Of a stretch of 17,556 bases of DNA, positions 1 to 8,798 are shown in pieces. Source of the DNA: Planctomycetaceae bacterium UBA4732 (GTDB lineage: Bacteria > Planctomycetota > Planctomycetia > Gemmatales > Gemmataceae); assembly GCA_002404095.1 (NCBI GenBank), contig DHJA01000193.1:22214-39769 (forward strand), in the 5' to 3' direction. Numbering within the stretch: position 1 is the first letter of the stretch; each line of letters starts with the position of its first letter. The notes beneath the pieces are model-generated. The model saw nothing but the letters and a program-made list of their open reading frames with translations. It had not been told where the DNA came from and did not search any database. Made by a program: the position numbers and the translations under genes.

Positions 1-3000
1 CGACATGGGCGCGGTCGATCTGGTCTGCCAGGTTGGGTCGCCCGGTAACGTCGCGCGCGCCCTGCAACGAGTCGGCCGGGCGGGGCACCTCGTCGGCCAG
101 ACAAGCAAGGGCCGGCTCATACCCAAGACGGCGGGCGACTTGCTGGAACAAGCGGTCCTCGCCAGAGAGATGAGCGCTGGCCGCGTCGAGGTGATCCGCG
201 CGCCGGTCAACTGTCTTGACGTGCTGGCGCAGCAGCTCGTTGCGTTGGCCGCGATGGACGATTGGACCGTGCCGGACTTATACGCCCTGGTGCGCCGTGT
301 CTACTCCTATCGCGATCTCTCACCGCAGGCATTTGAAACGACATTGGAGATGATTAGTGGGCGGTATCGGTTCGGGCCGGAGGCGAGCCGGGGGCGTAAG
401 CCCCCGGAGGATAGTTTCAGCGACTCGAACTTGACTAATAGTGTTAGCGACTTGAGCTTGACTCCGGGGGCTAACGCCCCCGGCTCGCCACAGCGCACCA
501 TTGAAGCGCTCCAGCCGCGCGTCAGCTGGGACCGCGTTCACAATCGTCTCCTCGCCCTGCCCGGCAGTCTCCATACCGCGCTCATCAACGGCGGCGTCAT
601 CCCCGATGTGGGCCAGTACGCCGCCTATACCGGCAACGGCGTGCGCATCGGCGAATTGGACGAGGAATTCATCTATGAAAGCCGCGTCGGTGATGCGTTC
701 CTGTTGGGCACGAACGCCTGGCGGCTGGAACGCATCGAGGCCGACCGCGTTGTCGTCGCGCCGGCCGCGGGGGCGCCAGCCGCTGCTCCTTTTTGGAGAG
801 GTGAAGGCGGCGGCCGCACCTACGATCTTGGCCTGGCCATTGGCGCATTCCTACGCGAAATGAAGGATCGCATCGACGACGCGGACCTGACGGATTGGCT
901 GCAACGCGAGTGCTTCCTGGATGCGGCCGCGGCGCGTAACCTTCGGCACTACATAACCAGGCAGCTTGTCGCCACCGGCTCCCTGCCGACCGACCTGACG
1001 CTCCAAATCGAGGCGTCGCGCGATCAGCTCGGCGATTGGCAGGTGGTCGTACTCAGCCCGTTGGGATCGCGTCTGCACCTGTCGTTACGGCTGGCGCTGG
1101 AGGCCCAACTGCGTCAGCGCCTCGGCTATCATCCGCAATGTATGCACCACAGCGACGGCGTTTTGTTGCGCTTCACCGACATGGACGAGCCATTATTAGA
1201 TTTGCTCGACGGCCTGACGCCTGAGAACGTGGAAGGATTTATCCTCGACGAATTGGCCGACAGCCCACTGTTCGCCTTACGTTTCCGACAGAACGCCGCG
1301 CGGGCGCTGCTGATGCCGCGCGGTCAACCCGGCCGACGGGCGCCGTTGTGGCTGCAACGATTGCGCGGCCGCGACCTCCTCCAAGTCTGCCGGCGCCATC
1401 CCGATTTTCCCGTCATCGCCGAGACGTTCCGCGAGTGCCTACACGACCATCTCGACGTGCCGCGTTTGCAACAATTGCTATCCGACATTCGCTCAGGCCG
1501 CGTGGAAGTGAAGACGCGGCGAGCCGAAACGCCATCGGCGTTCGCGTCGGGGCTGCTGTTTTCGTTCACCGTCGGCTACATGTATTCCTACGACCGCGCC
1601 GAAGGCGAAGGCGGCGGCGCCGGCGGTCTGGATAAGCGCTTACTAGAGCAGCTGGTGTCGCCGGAACGGCAGGCGCATTTGCTCGATCCGCGGGCGATCC
1701 ACCAAGTGGAACGGCGATTACGCGGCCTGGGACAGCCGCCGCGCTCGGCGGCGGAAGCGGCGGAATGGCTGCGCCGCCTCGGCGACCTTTCGCCATCGGA
1801 ATTGGAAGGGCCGATGGCCGCGTTTCTGCAAGAGCTTGAGGCCGACGGCCGCGCACGCCGGATTACGTTGCCGGGCTGTCGTGAGACGGGGCGCTGGGTC
1901 GCGGCCGAAGAGGAATCGCTGTACCGCCAGGCGTTCGGCCTCGACGCGGCGGCGCCGGAAGAGGCGCGGGCGGCGGCGACGGTGATCTTTGGGCGATTTC
2001 TTATGACGCACGCACTGGTCGGTTTGGCGGATGTGCTTGATCGCTACCCTTTCGATCCGCAATGGGCGCAACAGCAGTTGGAGGAGTGGGCGCGGACTGG
2101 CCGCGCCACGCCGGTACGCCGCGACGACGCCGGGCCGTTGCAGTGGTCGGCGCCAGAAAACCTGGAGCAGGTGCAACGCGGCAGCCTGTCCCTGTTGCGA
2201 CGCGAAGTGACGGCGTGTCCACCGCAACAATTCGCCGACTTCCTATTGCGCTGGCAGGGCGTTCATCCGTCCACGCAAAAGGGCGGCGCGGAAGGTCTGT
2301 CGGAGGCGCTGGAGCGATTGCAAGGGTTGACGTTGCCGACGGAAGTATGGGAACAAACGGTGTTGCCAGCCCGCGTTCCGGGTTATCAGCCGCGCTGGCT
2401 GGACGAGTGGATAGCAGGCGGCACCGGCGTCTGGATCGGCCAGAACGACGGCCACGGTGCAGGCCAACTCGCCTTCGTCGGGCGCGGGACGTTGCGCCAG
2501 CTGCCGTCGCCCGTTGGGCCGCACCTGCCGGCATTGGGCGACGACGCGCTGCTGATTCTGGAACATTTGCGACAACGCGGGGCTTCCTTTGTGACGGACC
2601 TGGCGATGGAGACGAGTCTTTCGCCGGGCGGCTGCCGCGCGGCTCTGTGGACGCTGGCCCATCACGGCCTGGTCACCAATGACCGTTTCGGCGTGGCCCG
2701 CAAGGGCGACGACGCTCCGGCGCCGGCGCTTGCCGCTTCATTCGGCGCGATCCCTCGCCTGCCGTCGCCGCGATCGCTGCGCCGTCGGGCTGGCCTATCG
2801 CCGGAAGGGCGATGGTCCATTGTGCCGTGGGGACGGCCTGAACCGGAAGCCGTCGCCGTCGCTCAAGCATCGCTATTGCTTCAGCGTTACGGAATTGTGG
2901 CGCGCGAGCTGGCCTTGCTGGACGCGCGGGCGTTGCCGTGGCGCGTGCTGTATGAAGTGCTAAGTCAGATGGAATTGGTCGGCGATGTGCGCCGCGGTTA

Positions 3001-3475
3001 TTTTGTCGAAGGCTTATCCGGCGCCCAGTTCGCGCTGCCCGAGGCGGCGCGACAGCTGCAAGACCTATGTTTACCATCGACCGTCGCGGCCCCGGTCGTG
3101 CTATTGCACAGCCTCGACCCCGCCAATCTTTATGGCGCCGGCGCCCCGTTTGACGTGGCGTTGCTGGACGGCGGTGTGCGGTCATTATTACGACGGCCCG
3201 GAAATTGGCTGGTATTGCGCGCCGGCCGGCCGGTGCTGCTGATTGAGCACCAAGGCCGCCGCCTGACCGCCCTGCCTAGCGCGAGCCGTGAGGATGTAGT
3301 TGCGGCGGTGGGCTGCCTACCGAACCTGCAAGGTCGCGGCTCGACGCGACATAAACTTACGGTCGAAGAATGGAATGGCGAACCTGTTACGACGACCGCG
3401 GGGAAAGAATTGCTTGAAGCGGCTGGCTTCGTCCGCGACTATCAGGGGATGACGCTGTACGCCGCCTGGAAATAA
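1..3475 (+). CDS. lhr: Lhr-family ATP-dependent DNA helicase, C-terminal part (5' end outside window)
   Basis: Superfamily 2 helicase of the Lhr group, which unwinds DNA or RNA:DNA 3'-5' in DNA repair. The reading frame is open from the first full codon (position 2). It begins at the end of motif V (DMGAVDLV) and runs directly into motif VI (QRVGRAGH), so the ATPase motifs I-IV lie upstream and the first in-frame ATG (5) is internal. After the helicase core come the Lhr beta-barrel region (DEEFIYESRVGDAFLLGTNAWR), the conserved segment SPLFALRFRQNAARALL, DLLQVCRRHPDFPVIAETFREC with FASGLLFSF, and about 500 further residues matching the long C-terminal extension of E. coli-type Lhr. In frame, at about residues 127-162 counted from the ATG at 5, sits a 36-codon insert encoded by a palindromic repeat. 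The gene ends in TAA just before another palindrome. Family assignment is firm; activity of this copy, given the insert, is inferred. Confidence 0.93.
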   Translation, partial: DMGAVDLVCQVGSPGNVARALQRVGRAGHLVGQTSKGRLIPKTAGDLLEQAVLAREMSAGRVEVIRAPVNCLDVLAQQLVALAAMDDWTVPDLYALVRRVYSYRDLSPQAFETTLEMISGRYRFGPEASRGRKPPEDSFSDSNLTNSVSDLSLTPGANAPGSPQRTIEALQPRVSWDRVHNRLLALPGSLHTALINGGVIPDVGQYAAYTGNGVRIGELDEEFIYESRVGDAFLLGTNAWRLERIEADRVVVAPAAGAPAAAPFWRGEGGGRTYDLGLAIGAFLREMKDRIDDADLTDWLQRECFLDAAAARNLRHYITRQLVATGSLPTDLTLQIEASRDQLGDWQVVVLSPLGSRLHLSLRLALEAQLRQRLGYHPQCMHHSDGVLLRFTDMDEPLLDLLDGLTPENVEGFILDELADSPLFALRFRQNAARALLMPRGQPGRRAPLWLQRLRGRDLLQVCRRHPDFPVIAETFRECLHDHLDVPRLQQLLSDIRSGRVEVKTRRAETPSAFASGLLFSFTVGYMYSYDRAEGEGGGAGGLDKRLLEQLVSPERQAHLLDPRAIHQVERRLRGLGQPPRSAAEAAEWLRRLGDLSPSELEGPMAAFLQELEADGRARRITLPGCRETGRWVAAEEESLYRQAFGLDAAAPEEARAAATVIFGRFLMTHALVGLADVLDRYPFDPQWAQQQLEEWARTGRATPVRRDDAGPLQWSAPENLEQVQRGSLSLLRREVTACPPQQFADFLLRWQGVHPSTQKGGAEGLSEALERLQGLTLPTEVWEQTVLPARVPGYQPRWLDEWIAGGTGVWIGQNDGHGAGQLAFVGRGTLRQLPSPVGPHLPALGDDALLILEHLRQRGASFVTDLAMETSLSPGGCRAALWTLAHHGLVTNDRFGVARKGDDAPAPALAASFGAIPRLPSPRSLRRRAGLSPEGRWSIVPWGRPEPEAVAVAQASLLLQRYGIVARELALLDARALPWRVLYEVLSQMELVGDVRRGYFVEGLSGAQFALPEAARQLQDLCLPSTVAAPVVLLHSLDPANLYGAGAPFDVALLDGGVRSLLRRPGNWLVLRAGRPVLLIEHQGRRLTALPSASREDVVAAVGCLPNLQGRGSTRHKLTVEEWNGEPVTTTAGKELLEAAGFVRDYQGMTLYAAWK
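382..489. repeat. 108-bp palindromic element inserted in frame in lhr
   Basis: Two 28-bp arms (382-409 and 462-489) are inverted copies with 27/28 matches. Each arm is itself a hairpin: CCGGGGGC, a four-base loop (GTAA or TAAC), then GCCCCCGG. The 52-bp centre carries two 18-bp direct repeats (419-436 and 446-463, 16/18 matches, 27-bp period). The total length is 108 bp, exactly 36 codons, and the lhr frame through it has no stop. It encodes a Ser/Asn/Pro-rich stretch between SGRYRFGPE and QRTIEALQPRVSWDR, a place where Lhr proteins normally have only a short connection. No clear target-site duplication is visible. It resembles a MITE- or REPIN-type dispersed repeat; that it is mobile is an inference. 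Confidence 0.85.
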
Positions 3476-3480
3476 TGCGT

Positions 3481-3549
3481 AATTGAACCGCCAAGACGCC
3501 AAGAAAGCATTTGTTTTCTTGGCGCTCTTGGCGTCTTGGCGGTTCAATT
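3481..3549. terminator. Perfect 23-bp-arm palindrome between convergent genes; likely bidirectional terminator or dispersed repeat
   Basis: Arms 3481-3503 and 3527-3549 are perfect inverted copies beginning aattgaaccgccaagacgcc, separated by a 23-base loop that holds a further partial copy of the CTTGGCG motif. The element starts 5 bases after the lhr stop codon and ends 11 bases before the stop codon of the convergent minus-strand gene, so it is well placed to end transcription from both sides. There is no long U-tract. The CCAAGACGCCAAG motif suggests a repeat present many times in the genome, which cannot be tested here. Confidence 0.65.
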
Positions 3550-3560
3550 GAGACTCCCCG

Positions 3561-4910
3561 TTACGGCTGCTTGACCTCCGGCGGGGTGGGCGCGGGCTTG
3601 GCGGACGCCGGTGGCGAGACGATGTAGTCGTAAGCCGCGAGCGCCTGTTGCAGCGCCCGGTACGCGCCTTCATCGCCCGGCGCCGCTGGGGCGAAATCTA
3701 GTCCCTTTGTCCTCATGTCATCGACCAGTTCCGCCACGTTCTTGGCATTGAATCGGTGGTTGAAGTAGCTGGCAACGTCCTTATCTCCGAGGGCGCGGAC
3801 GGCGCCGGCCACCTGGTCGAGATAGCTTTTCGCTTCAATGAAATCGGTGGCCGACAACTCCGACTTGGACACGAGCAAGTTGAGTTGAGCCAAGTCCGTT
3901 TTCAAGTCGTTTAGGCTGCCGCTTCCCACCGACTCGCCAGACTTCAGGTTCTGAACGGCGTTTCTAAGCGTCTTGCTCAGCAGCTCGCGCGGCGCCTTGA
4001 ATTCACCCGTCATCAACGGTTGCGGCCACTGAAGGTTTCCTTCTTCCTTGAGCAGCCCGACGCTGGCGCCGTTCGGATTCACACCCGTCACGTTAATTTT
4101 CTTGAGTACCTCATCGTCCACCGCGATATTCGGACCCTTTGGCCGCGCCGGGTCGTTTGCCAGATGGTGCAGCAGGTCGTTAAGTGATCTGGCCGAGATA
4201 ATGTCGGAAATCGGGGGTTCATGGCGGGCGCGGTTCAGTTCGCCGGCCAGCAGCAGCTGCCGGGTTTCTTCCGCCGTCGGCTGGCTCATTCGTTCGTAGC
4301 GAGCCTCCTCAATCAGGCGGCGCCGGTAATCTAGCCGGCCTGTGTCGGCCGACGTCTGGATTATGCGGGCCGACTGCACGTTCTTGAGGTAGTTGCCTTG
4401 TTCGCGTATCACATCTGACGTGCCGCGTAGGAAGCCGGCGCCGGGATCTTCGCCGTAGCCGCCGCCGTAGCTGCTGCCGCCGTACCCCCCTCCCCCGGTC
4501 GTCAACGAGCTTCCCGAGCCATAGGGGTTGGTCGACAGCGACGCCGTTGAGGGAAAGCCGCCAAAGCCCCCCAAACCTCCGTTGGTGGACAGCATCGGCG
4601 AAGGGAAGCCACCGCCTGGCATGAAGGGGCTGGAGTTAAGGAGCGGCGAACTATACGGATTAAACCCGAAGGCGTAAGGCGGGATATTCCCAAGGGCCCG
4701 GCCCATCACGGCCGTGTTGAAAGCGGCCTGGTTGATTCGGAGACCCGGCGCGATCTGGAAGTTGGGGTTGATGGGCTGGGGCGTGAAAACCGGAAAGTTC
4801 GACGGAAACCGGTTGGGGTTGAATTGCGCGTAGGCCGTCGGCGCCAGTCCGCCCAGCGCGGCCAGACCCGCTAGGAGCAACGCTCCCAGCCGATTCACTG
4901 TAGCTTTCAT
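3561..4910 (-). CDS. Exported Gly-rich protein of unknown function
   Basis: Not a family I recognise. The 449-residue product opens with a Sec signal peptide: MKATVNRL, a Leu/Ala/Gly core (residues 9-23) and a likely cleavage site AYA|Q after residue 28. Residues 29-95 are rich in Asn, Pro and Phe. Residues 95-160 are Gly/Ser/Tyr-rich and of low complexity (repeated GGYGGSSYGGGYG-like units). The rest (about 165-430) looks largely alpha-helical and charged, and the tail is Pro/Ala/Lys-rich. An ATG at 4916 is also in frame, but GGAG lies 7 bases before the ATG at 4910 and almost touches the one at 4916, so 4910 is chosen. It lies downstream of the DUF1549/DUF1553 gene on the same strand, with 221 bases between them and its own promoter candidate. 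A surface or periplasmic role is inferred from the signal peptide only. Confidence 0.8.
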   Translation of the reverse strand: MKATVNRLGALLLAGLAALGGLAPTAYAQFNPNRFPSNFPVFTPQPINPNFQIAPGLRINQAAFNTAVMGRALGNIPPYAFGFNPYSSPLLNSSPFMPGGGFPSPMLSTNGGLGGFGGFPSTASLSTNPYGSGSSLTTGGGGYGGSSYGGGYGEDPGAGFLRGTSDVIREQGNYLKNVQSARIIQTSADTGRLDYRRRLIEEARYERMSQPTAEETRQLLLAGELNRARHEPPISDIISARSLNDLLHHLANDPARPKGPNIAVDDEVLKKINVTGVNPNGASVGLLKEEGNLQWPQPLMTGEFKAPRELLSKTLRNAVQNLKSGESVGSGSLNDLKTDLAQLNLLVSKSELSATDFIEAKSYLDQVAGAVRALGDKDVASYFNHRFNAKNVAELVDDMRTKGLDFAPAAPGDEGAYRALQQALAAYDYIVSPPASAKPAPTPPEVKQP

Positions 4911-4935
4911 GACCATTCTCCGGGTTTCGAGCCTG

Positions 4936-4955
4936 GCCTGGCGTTCGAGCCAGGC
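4936..4955 (-). promoter_or_regulatory. Leader hairpin upstream of the exported Gly-rich protein
   Basis: GCCTGGC, a six-base loop, then GCCAGGC form a perfect 7-bp stem in the presumed 5' leader, ending about 13 bases before the ribosome-binding GGAG. A second inverted pair, GGCGCC at 4954-4959 and 4970-4975, overlaps it, so the two could compete. Any regulatory effect is inference. Confidence 0.35.
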
Positions 4956-5035
4956 GCCGCTGTGTCAGGGCGCCGGGTGAGACTGTTCGGTTTGGGCGAG
5001 AAGACCGTAATACCCGGACCATCCCTATTAGACTT

Positions 5036-5064
5036 ATCTTAGCCGGAGCGCCCCGACGGATCAA
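5036..5064 (-). promoter_or_regulatory. Candidate sigma70-like promoter for the exported Gly-rich protein
   Basis: Read on the minus strand, TTGATC (-35, 5059-5064) and TAAGAT (-10, 5036-5041) are 17 bases apart, each with 4/6 consensus matches. Transcription would start near 5029 and leave a leader of about 120 bases holding the hairpins at 4936-4975. Otherwise the 215 bases between the two flanking minus-strand genes show no further signal. Confidence 0.35.
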
Positions 5065-5131
5065 GTCGCCAGATGATTGATCAAGATTTTTTTACGAGCA
5101 GCGCCTTCCCAAACGGACCCCCGGCTTGGTC

Positions 5132-7390
5132 TCAAGGCACATACACAAACTCGTTGCGGTTCAGCATGGCGAGACAGAAATCGGCAAAGGCGGCGGCAGC
5201 CGGACCAACAGGGTCCGTCGCGCCTACCGGCTGACGAGCGCGGAGCAATTCGGTCTGCCCGGCGAGGAAGTCGAGCGCGGCCCGCCGTTCGCTCTCGCGC
5301 GGTGGACGGCACAGGGCCAGCCGGTAGGCGCGGTCCACGCGCGCGGCGTCATCGACGCCGGCCTCGTGCAGCACACGGGCGGCGAACGCCTTACTCTGCG
5401 CTTGCAGGAACGGCCCATTCAAGAGGACAAGCGCCTGCGGGGCGAACGTGCTGACCGCGCGTACTGGGCAAGGCGAAAGCGTATCCGGCTGGTCGAACAC
5501 CTCCAGCAGGGGAAGACGCAGGTTGCGCTTCGTGAAAAGGTAAAGACTGCGGCGCGCGTGCTGGCGGACGTCGGGCGTCACCGGCCAGAGGCCGTCCGGT
5601 TCGCCTTCGCTAAATATGAGATCGTATACCTCCGGTTCCAACGGCGTCCGCACCATCGGCCCGCCGACGGCGGGGTTGAGCGTGCCAGCGACAGCCAGGA
5701 CGCCGTCGCGCAGGCCGTCGGCGTCGAGCCGGCGGCGGTTCATGCGCCATAGCAGATGGTTATCCGGGTCGATGCGTTTGCCGGCCGCGTCCTTGGCGGC
5801 GGAATCCTGCTGGTAAGCGCCGCTCATCACCATGAGCCGGTGCAAATGCTTCAGCGACCAGCCGTGTTCCACCAGTTCGACGGCCAACCAGTCGAGCAAT
5901 TCCGGGTGCGTCGGGGCTTCGCCGTGCGCGCCGAAGTCGTCGGGCGTGGCGACCAGGCCGCGGCCGAAATGGTATTGCCAGAGCCGATTAACGATGACGC
6001 GCGCGGTGAGCGGATGATCGGGACGGGTGAGCCAGCGCGCCAAGTCGAGACGGTTGAGGGCCGGAGCGCCGTCCGGCGGATTCTTCGCGTCCGGGTCGAG
6101 GATGCGCGGGAAGCCGGGCGCGACGCGAGCGCCTTTCTGGTTCAGGCTGCCGCGCTTGAGGACGTGGGAGAAGAGGGGCGAACCGTTCTCGGCGAGGGTC
6201 CACGCCTGCGCTGGCGGCGCGGGCCGTTGCGCCTCCAGCGCATGAATCTGTTCGCGCAAGGCGGCGCGCCTTGCCCGCTCCGCCGTGGGCAGCGCGTCCA
6301 CGATCTCGTCCCACGCGACCTTGACCAGCACGCCGGCCTGTTCAGCCAATTTCTTCTGTTCCGGAGTCCGTTTGTCCGCCTCGCTCGCCAACGCATCGCG
6401 GTAAGGCGTTTCCAACTTTGACTTCTTGGCCGCGCTCAATCGGCCGCGGACGGGCGCCTCGATGTCCTCCACCTGCTTCTTCAACGGGGCGATCTTGGCT
6501 TCCATCTCGTGCTGGCGGCGATCATACTCCGCGCGCTCCGCCGCGGTGGAAAGGTCGATCTCCTTCGGCTGGGCGGCGCTGAAAAACGCCTGGAGGCGGT
6601 AGTAATCGGTCTGCGGGAGCGGGTCGAACTTGTGGTCGTGGCAGCGGCAGCAGCCGACCGTGAGGCCGAGAAAGGCGGCGCCCACGCCGTTGGTCATCTC
6701 GGTGAGGAGTTCCTGGCGCAGCATGGCCGCGTCCACATTGCCGCTGGTTTCGTGGACAGGGCCGCAACGGTTGAAGCCAGCCGCGATCAACTCCGTCGCC
6801 TCGGGCCGGTCGGCGCCGGCCACCCCTTTGCGCGCCGCCTCACCGGCGAGCAGATCGCCCGCCAGCTGTTCGGTGAGAAAGCAGTCGTAGGGTTTGTCGT
6901 CGTTGAACGCCTTGACGACGTAATCGCGGTAGCGCCAGGCATAAGGCCGTTCGCCGTCGGACTCGTAGCCGTTAGTTTCGGCATAGCGAACCACGTCGAG
7001 CCAGTGCTGTGCCCAGCGTTCGCCGAAATGGGGCGAGGCCAGCAAGCGATCCACGACGCGGGCGTAGGCGTCGGGCTGGTCGTCGGTAAGGAAGTCATCA
7101 AGTTCTTGGAGAGTGGGCGGCAGGCCGGTGAGGTCGTAGGTGACGCGGCGCAACAGCGCGACCCGACCGGCTGGGGCGGACGGCTTGAGGCCGGCCTTGT
7201 CGAGGCGGGCGAGGACGAAGGCGTCGATGGGATTCTTGACCCAATGGGGATCGCTGACGCGCGGCGCATCAGGGCGGACTGGCTTGCGGAAGGCCCACGG
7301 ACCGGCCTTGTCCGTCGGCGCGATTGGTTCGGCGGAAAGCAGCGACGGGCCGAGCAGCAGCAGCAATGGTAGAAGCAGGCGGCGACGCAT
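5132..7390 (-). CDS. DUF1549/DUF1553 domain secreted protein with CxxCH motif (PSD1-type)
   Basis: A member of the large planctomycete family annotated as DUF1549 and DUF1553 proteins, whose biochemical role is not established; involvement in periplasmic polymer or sulfatase-linked carbohydrate metabolism has been suggested for the family. The 752 residues have a signal peptide ([21 protein letters not shown]), DUF1549 at about 52-262 with [19 protein letters not shown] and a heme-type motif CCRCHDHK (C247, C250, H251), a charged possibly coiled segment at 283-392, and DUF1553 from about 447 ([28 protein letters not shown]) to the typical end [15 protein letters not shown] lies 6 bases before the ATG. 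The N-terminal planctomycete cytochrome c domain found in many relatives is absent. The DUF1501 gene that usually follows is also absent; the next gene is the unrelated Gly-rich protein. Confidence 0.93.
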   Translation of the reverse strand: MRRRLLLPLLLLLGPSLLSAEPIAPTDKAGPWAFRKPVRPDAPRVSDPHWVKNPIDAFVLARLDKAGLKPSAPAGRVALLRRVTYDLTGLPPTLQELDDFLTDDQPDAYARVVDRLLASPHFGERWAQHWLDVVRYAETNGYESDGERPYAWRYRDYVVKAFNDDKPYDCFLTEQLAGDLLAGEAARKGVAGADRPEATELIAAGFNRCGPVHETSGNVDAAMLRQELLTEMTNGVGAAFLGLTVGCCRCHDHKFDPLPQTDYYRLQAFFSAAQPKEIDLSTAAERAEYDRRQHEMEAKIAPLKKQVEDIEAPVRGRLSAAKKSKLETPYRDALASEADKRTPEQKKLAEQAGVLVKVAWDEIVDALPTAERARRAALREQIHALEAQRPAPPAQAWTLAENGSPLFSHVLKRGSLNQKGARVAPGFPRILDPDAKNPPDGAPALNRLDLARWLTRPDHPLTARVIVNRLWQYHFGRGLVATPDDFGAHGEAPTHPELLDWLAVELVEHGWSLKHLHRLMVMSGAYQQDSAAKDAAGKRIDPDNHLLWRMNRRRLDADGLRDGVLAVAGTLNPAVGGPMVRTPLEPEVYDLIFSEGEPDGLWPVTPDVRQHARRSLYLFTKRNLRLPLLEVFDQPDTLSPCPVRAVSTFAPQALVLLNGPFLQAQSKAFAARVLHEAGVDDAARVDRAYRLALCRPPRESERRAALDFLAGQTELLRARQPVGATDPVGPAAAAFADFCLAMLNRNEFVYVP

Positions 7391-7524
7391 GGGTTGCCTC
7401 TGGGGGCTGGGGATGCTTTACGATACCGGCGGAGGCGCGATGCGGCAAGAAGATTGAGCATTGTTGGCTGCCTCGCTGCCTCGCATTGTCGCCGACAAAC
7501 CAACGCCATGCGGGAACTTCGGAG

Positions 7525-7553
7525 TTGCTGACGCTCATCCGGAGGCGTAAGAT
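7525..7553 (+). promoter_or_regulatory. Weak candidate promoter for the exported protein at 7634
   Basis: TTGCTG (7525-7530) and TAAGAT (7548-7553) are 17 bases apart, 3/6 and 4/6 matches to consensus. The -10 hexamer is the same as that of the candidate at 5036-5041. The rest of the 243-base divergent gap (7391-7633) shows no convincing promoter for the minus-strand DUF1549/DUF1553 gene. Confidence 0.25.
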
Positions 7554-7633
7554 CGAGGCGTGGAAGTCGAAACCGAGATTCCGAAAGGAAGCCGTCTGGG
7601 AAAGATCGGTCCATCCCTCAAGGAGGACGCTTC

Positions 7634-8704
7634 ATGGTCTACTTCACCTACCCCCTTTATCCGAGAAACGTCGCCATGAAAACTCGATTGTTCCTTTTCA
7701 CGGCTTGCCTGTTCGTCGTCCTGCCCGCGCCGGCCGGGGTGGGCGTTCTGGGGTCTCAGCAACAAGAGCCGAAGGCCGAGCCGCCCCCGCCGGTGGGCCG
7801 GGCTGCGGAACAGCCGAATAAAGAAAGGCCGAAAAAGAAAGTGGAGCACCACGGTCCCATTAGCCCAGGAATTCAAGCCCTGGCCACGGCGTCCACCGAC
7901 ATTATCATTGCGGACGTCGTGGACACGAACCCGAGGAAGGCGATAGAGGGGGCGCGCGATACCGTCAAATTGAAAGTGGTCAAGACCCTGCTCGGCCGGC
8001 ATATGCCGGGTGAAACGGTCGGCGTGTACTACCACCTAGTGTGGACCGACGAGAAGGCGACCACTCTTGAACGGGTTAAGTTTGAGAAAGGCGGACGGTA
8101 TGTGGTTTTCCTCACGTTCCTCGGCGAGCTAACCGACCCGTGGCTCGCCGTCCTCCAAGACCGTCAGTGGTTGGCGCAGGAAATCGCCGCGGCCGTCCGC
8201 GTCCCGCACGGCGACGCCCGCGGCGAATGGTCAGAGTCCGTAGGCGCGCTCGCGGCCCGCTTGGTGGTTTACCGCACCGAACCGTCGAACGGTACGCCGA
8301 TTTTCACCCTGTACCTGGACGTGCGGAATGGCACGGGGGGCAACGACACGACGGAACTTAACTTGGACAAGGCATTGATTACCTGGAAAGTAACCGATGC
8401 GAATGGCAAAGAGATTGCCCCGAGCAGTCCTCCGGGAAACTGGCTGTCGACTCCGCCCAAAAAGCTTGTGCTTGACTCGCGCCAGAGCGGTCGGCTGCAG
8501 GCGTCGATAACCGGCGGGGGAATAGGCAAGGACCGGGGCGGGCATCTGGAACTCGGCTCCGATCGTGTTTGGGAGTTCGACAAAGGGGACGAGAAGGCGT
8601 ACTACCTGAGCGGCGAGGTTACAATCAAAGCGACCAGCGACGCTGGGGTGTGGTACGGGACGTTGATTCTACCGAAGGTGAAGCTCCCGGTCGAGCCGGA
8701 GTAA
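7634..8704 (+). CDS. Exported protein of unknown function, two probable beta domains
   Basis: No family recognised with certainty. An ideal ribosome-binding site, AGGAGG at 7621-7626, lies 7 bases before the ATG at 7634. A second in-frame ATG at 7676 (MKTRLFLF) would give a more ordinary signal peptide but has no such site, so the long start is kept. The 356-residue product has a hydrophobic export segment at residues 18-38, then a Pro/Lys/Glu-rich linker (42-72). Residues about 83-165 show alternating strands (STDIIIADVV, DTVKLKVVKTLLG, FEKGGRYVVFL), a pattern seen in NTR/TIMP-like or OB-fold domains of secreted proteins; that comparison is an inference. The C-terminal half (about 205-350) is strand-rich and ends VWYGTLILPKVKLPVEPE. 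FTAC near residue 25 is not a proper lipobox. It is divergent from the DUF1549/DUF1553 gene. Confidence 0.8.
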   Translation: MVYFTYPLYPRNVAMKTRLFLFTACLFVVLPAPAGVGVLGSQQQEPKAEPPPPVGRAAEQPNKERPKKKVEHHGPISPGIQALATASTDIIIADVVDTNPRKAIEGARDTVKLKVVKTLLGRHMPGETVGVYYHLVWTDEKATTLERVKFEKGGRYVVFLTFLGELTDPWLAVLQDRQWLAQEIAAAVRVPHGDARGEWSESVGALAARLVVYRTEPSNGTPIFTLYLDVRNGTGGNDTTELNLDKALITWKVTDANGKEIAPSSPPGNWLSTPPKKLVLDSRQSGRLQASITGGGIGKDRGGHLELGSDRVWEFDKGDEKAYYLSGEVTIKATSDAGVWYGTLILPKVKLPVEPE

Positions 8705-8757
8705 TGGGTCGCAAGGGGCCGAGCGCGTTAAGCAATTCCAAGTTTGATACCAGACAA

Positions 8758-8775
8758 GCCGGAATGGAATCCGGC
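8758..8775. terminator. Small hairpin between convergent genes
   Basis: GCCGGA, a six-base loop, then TCCGGC form a perfect 6-bp stem in the 94-base gap between two convergent genes. There is no U-tract. A role in ending transcription from either side is only suggested by position. Confidence 0.25.
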
Positions 8776-8798
8776 GATCCGAGGCGCGGCTAAACTCC

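Noticed and set aside
376..495. Target-site duplication flanking the palindrome in lhr
   Set aside because: The bases on both sides (gggccgga and acagcgca) do not match over any useful length, so the insertion mechanism cannot be read.
5085..5097. Run of seven T as a rho-independent terminator
   Set aside because: The T-run is on the plus strand, while both adjacent genes are on the minus strand, and no stable stem precedes it.
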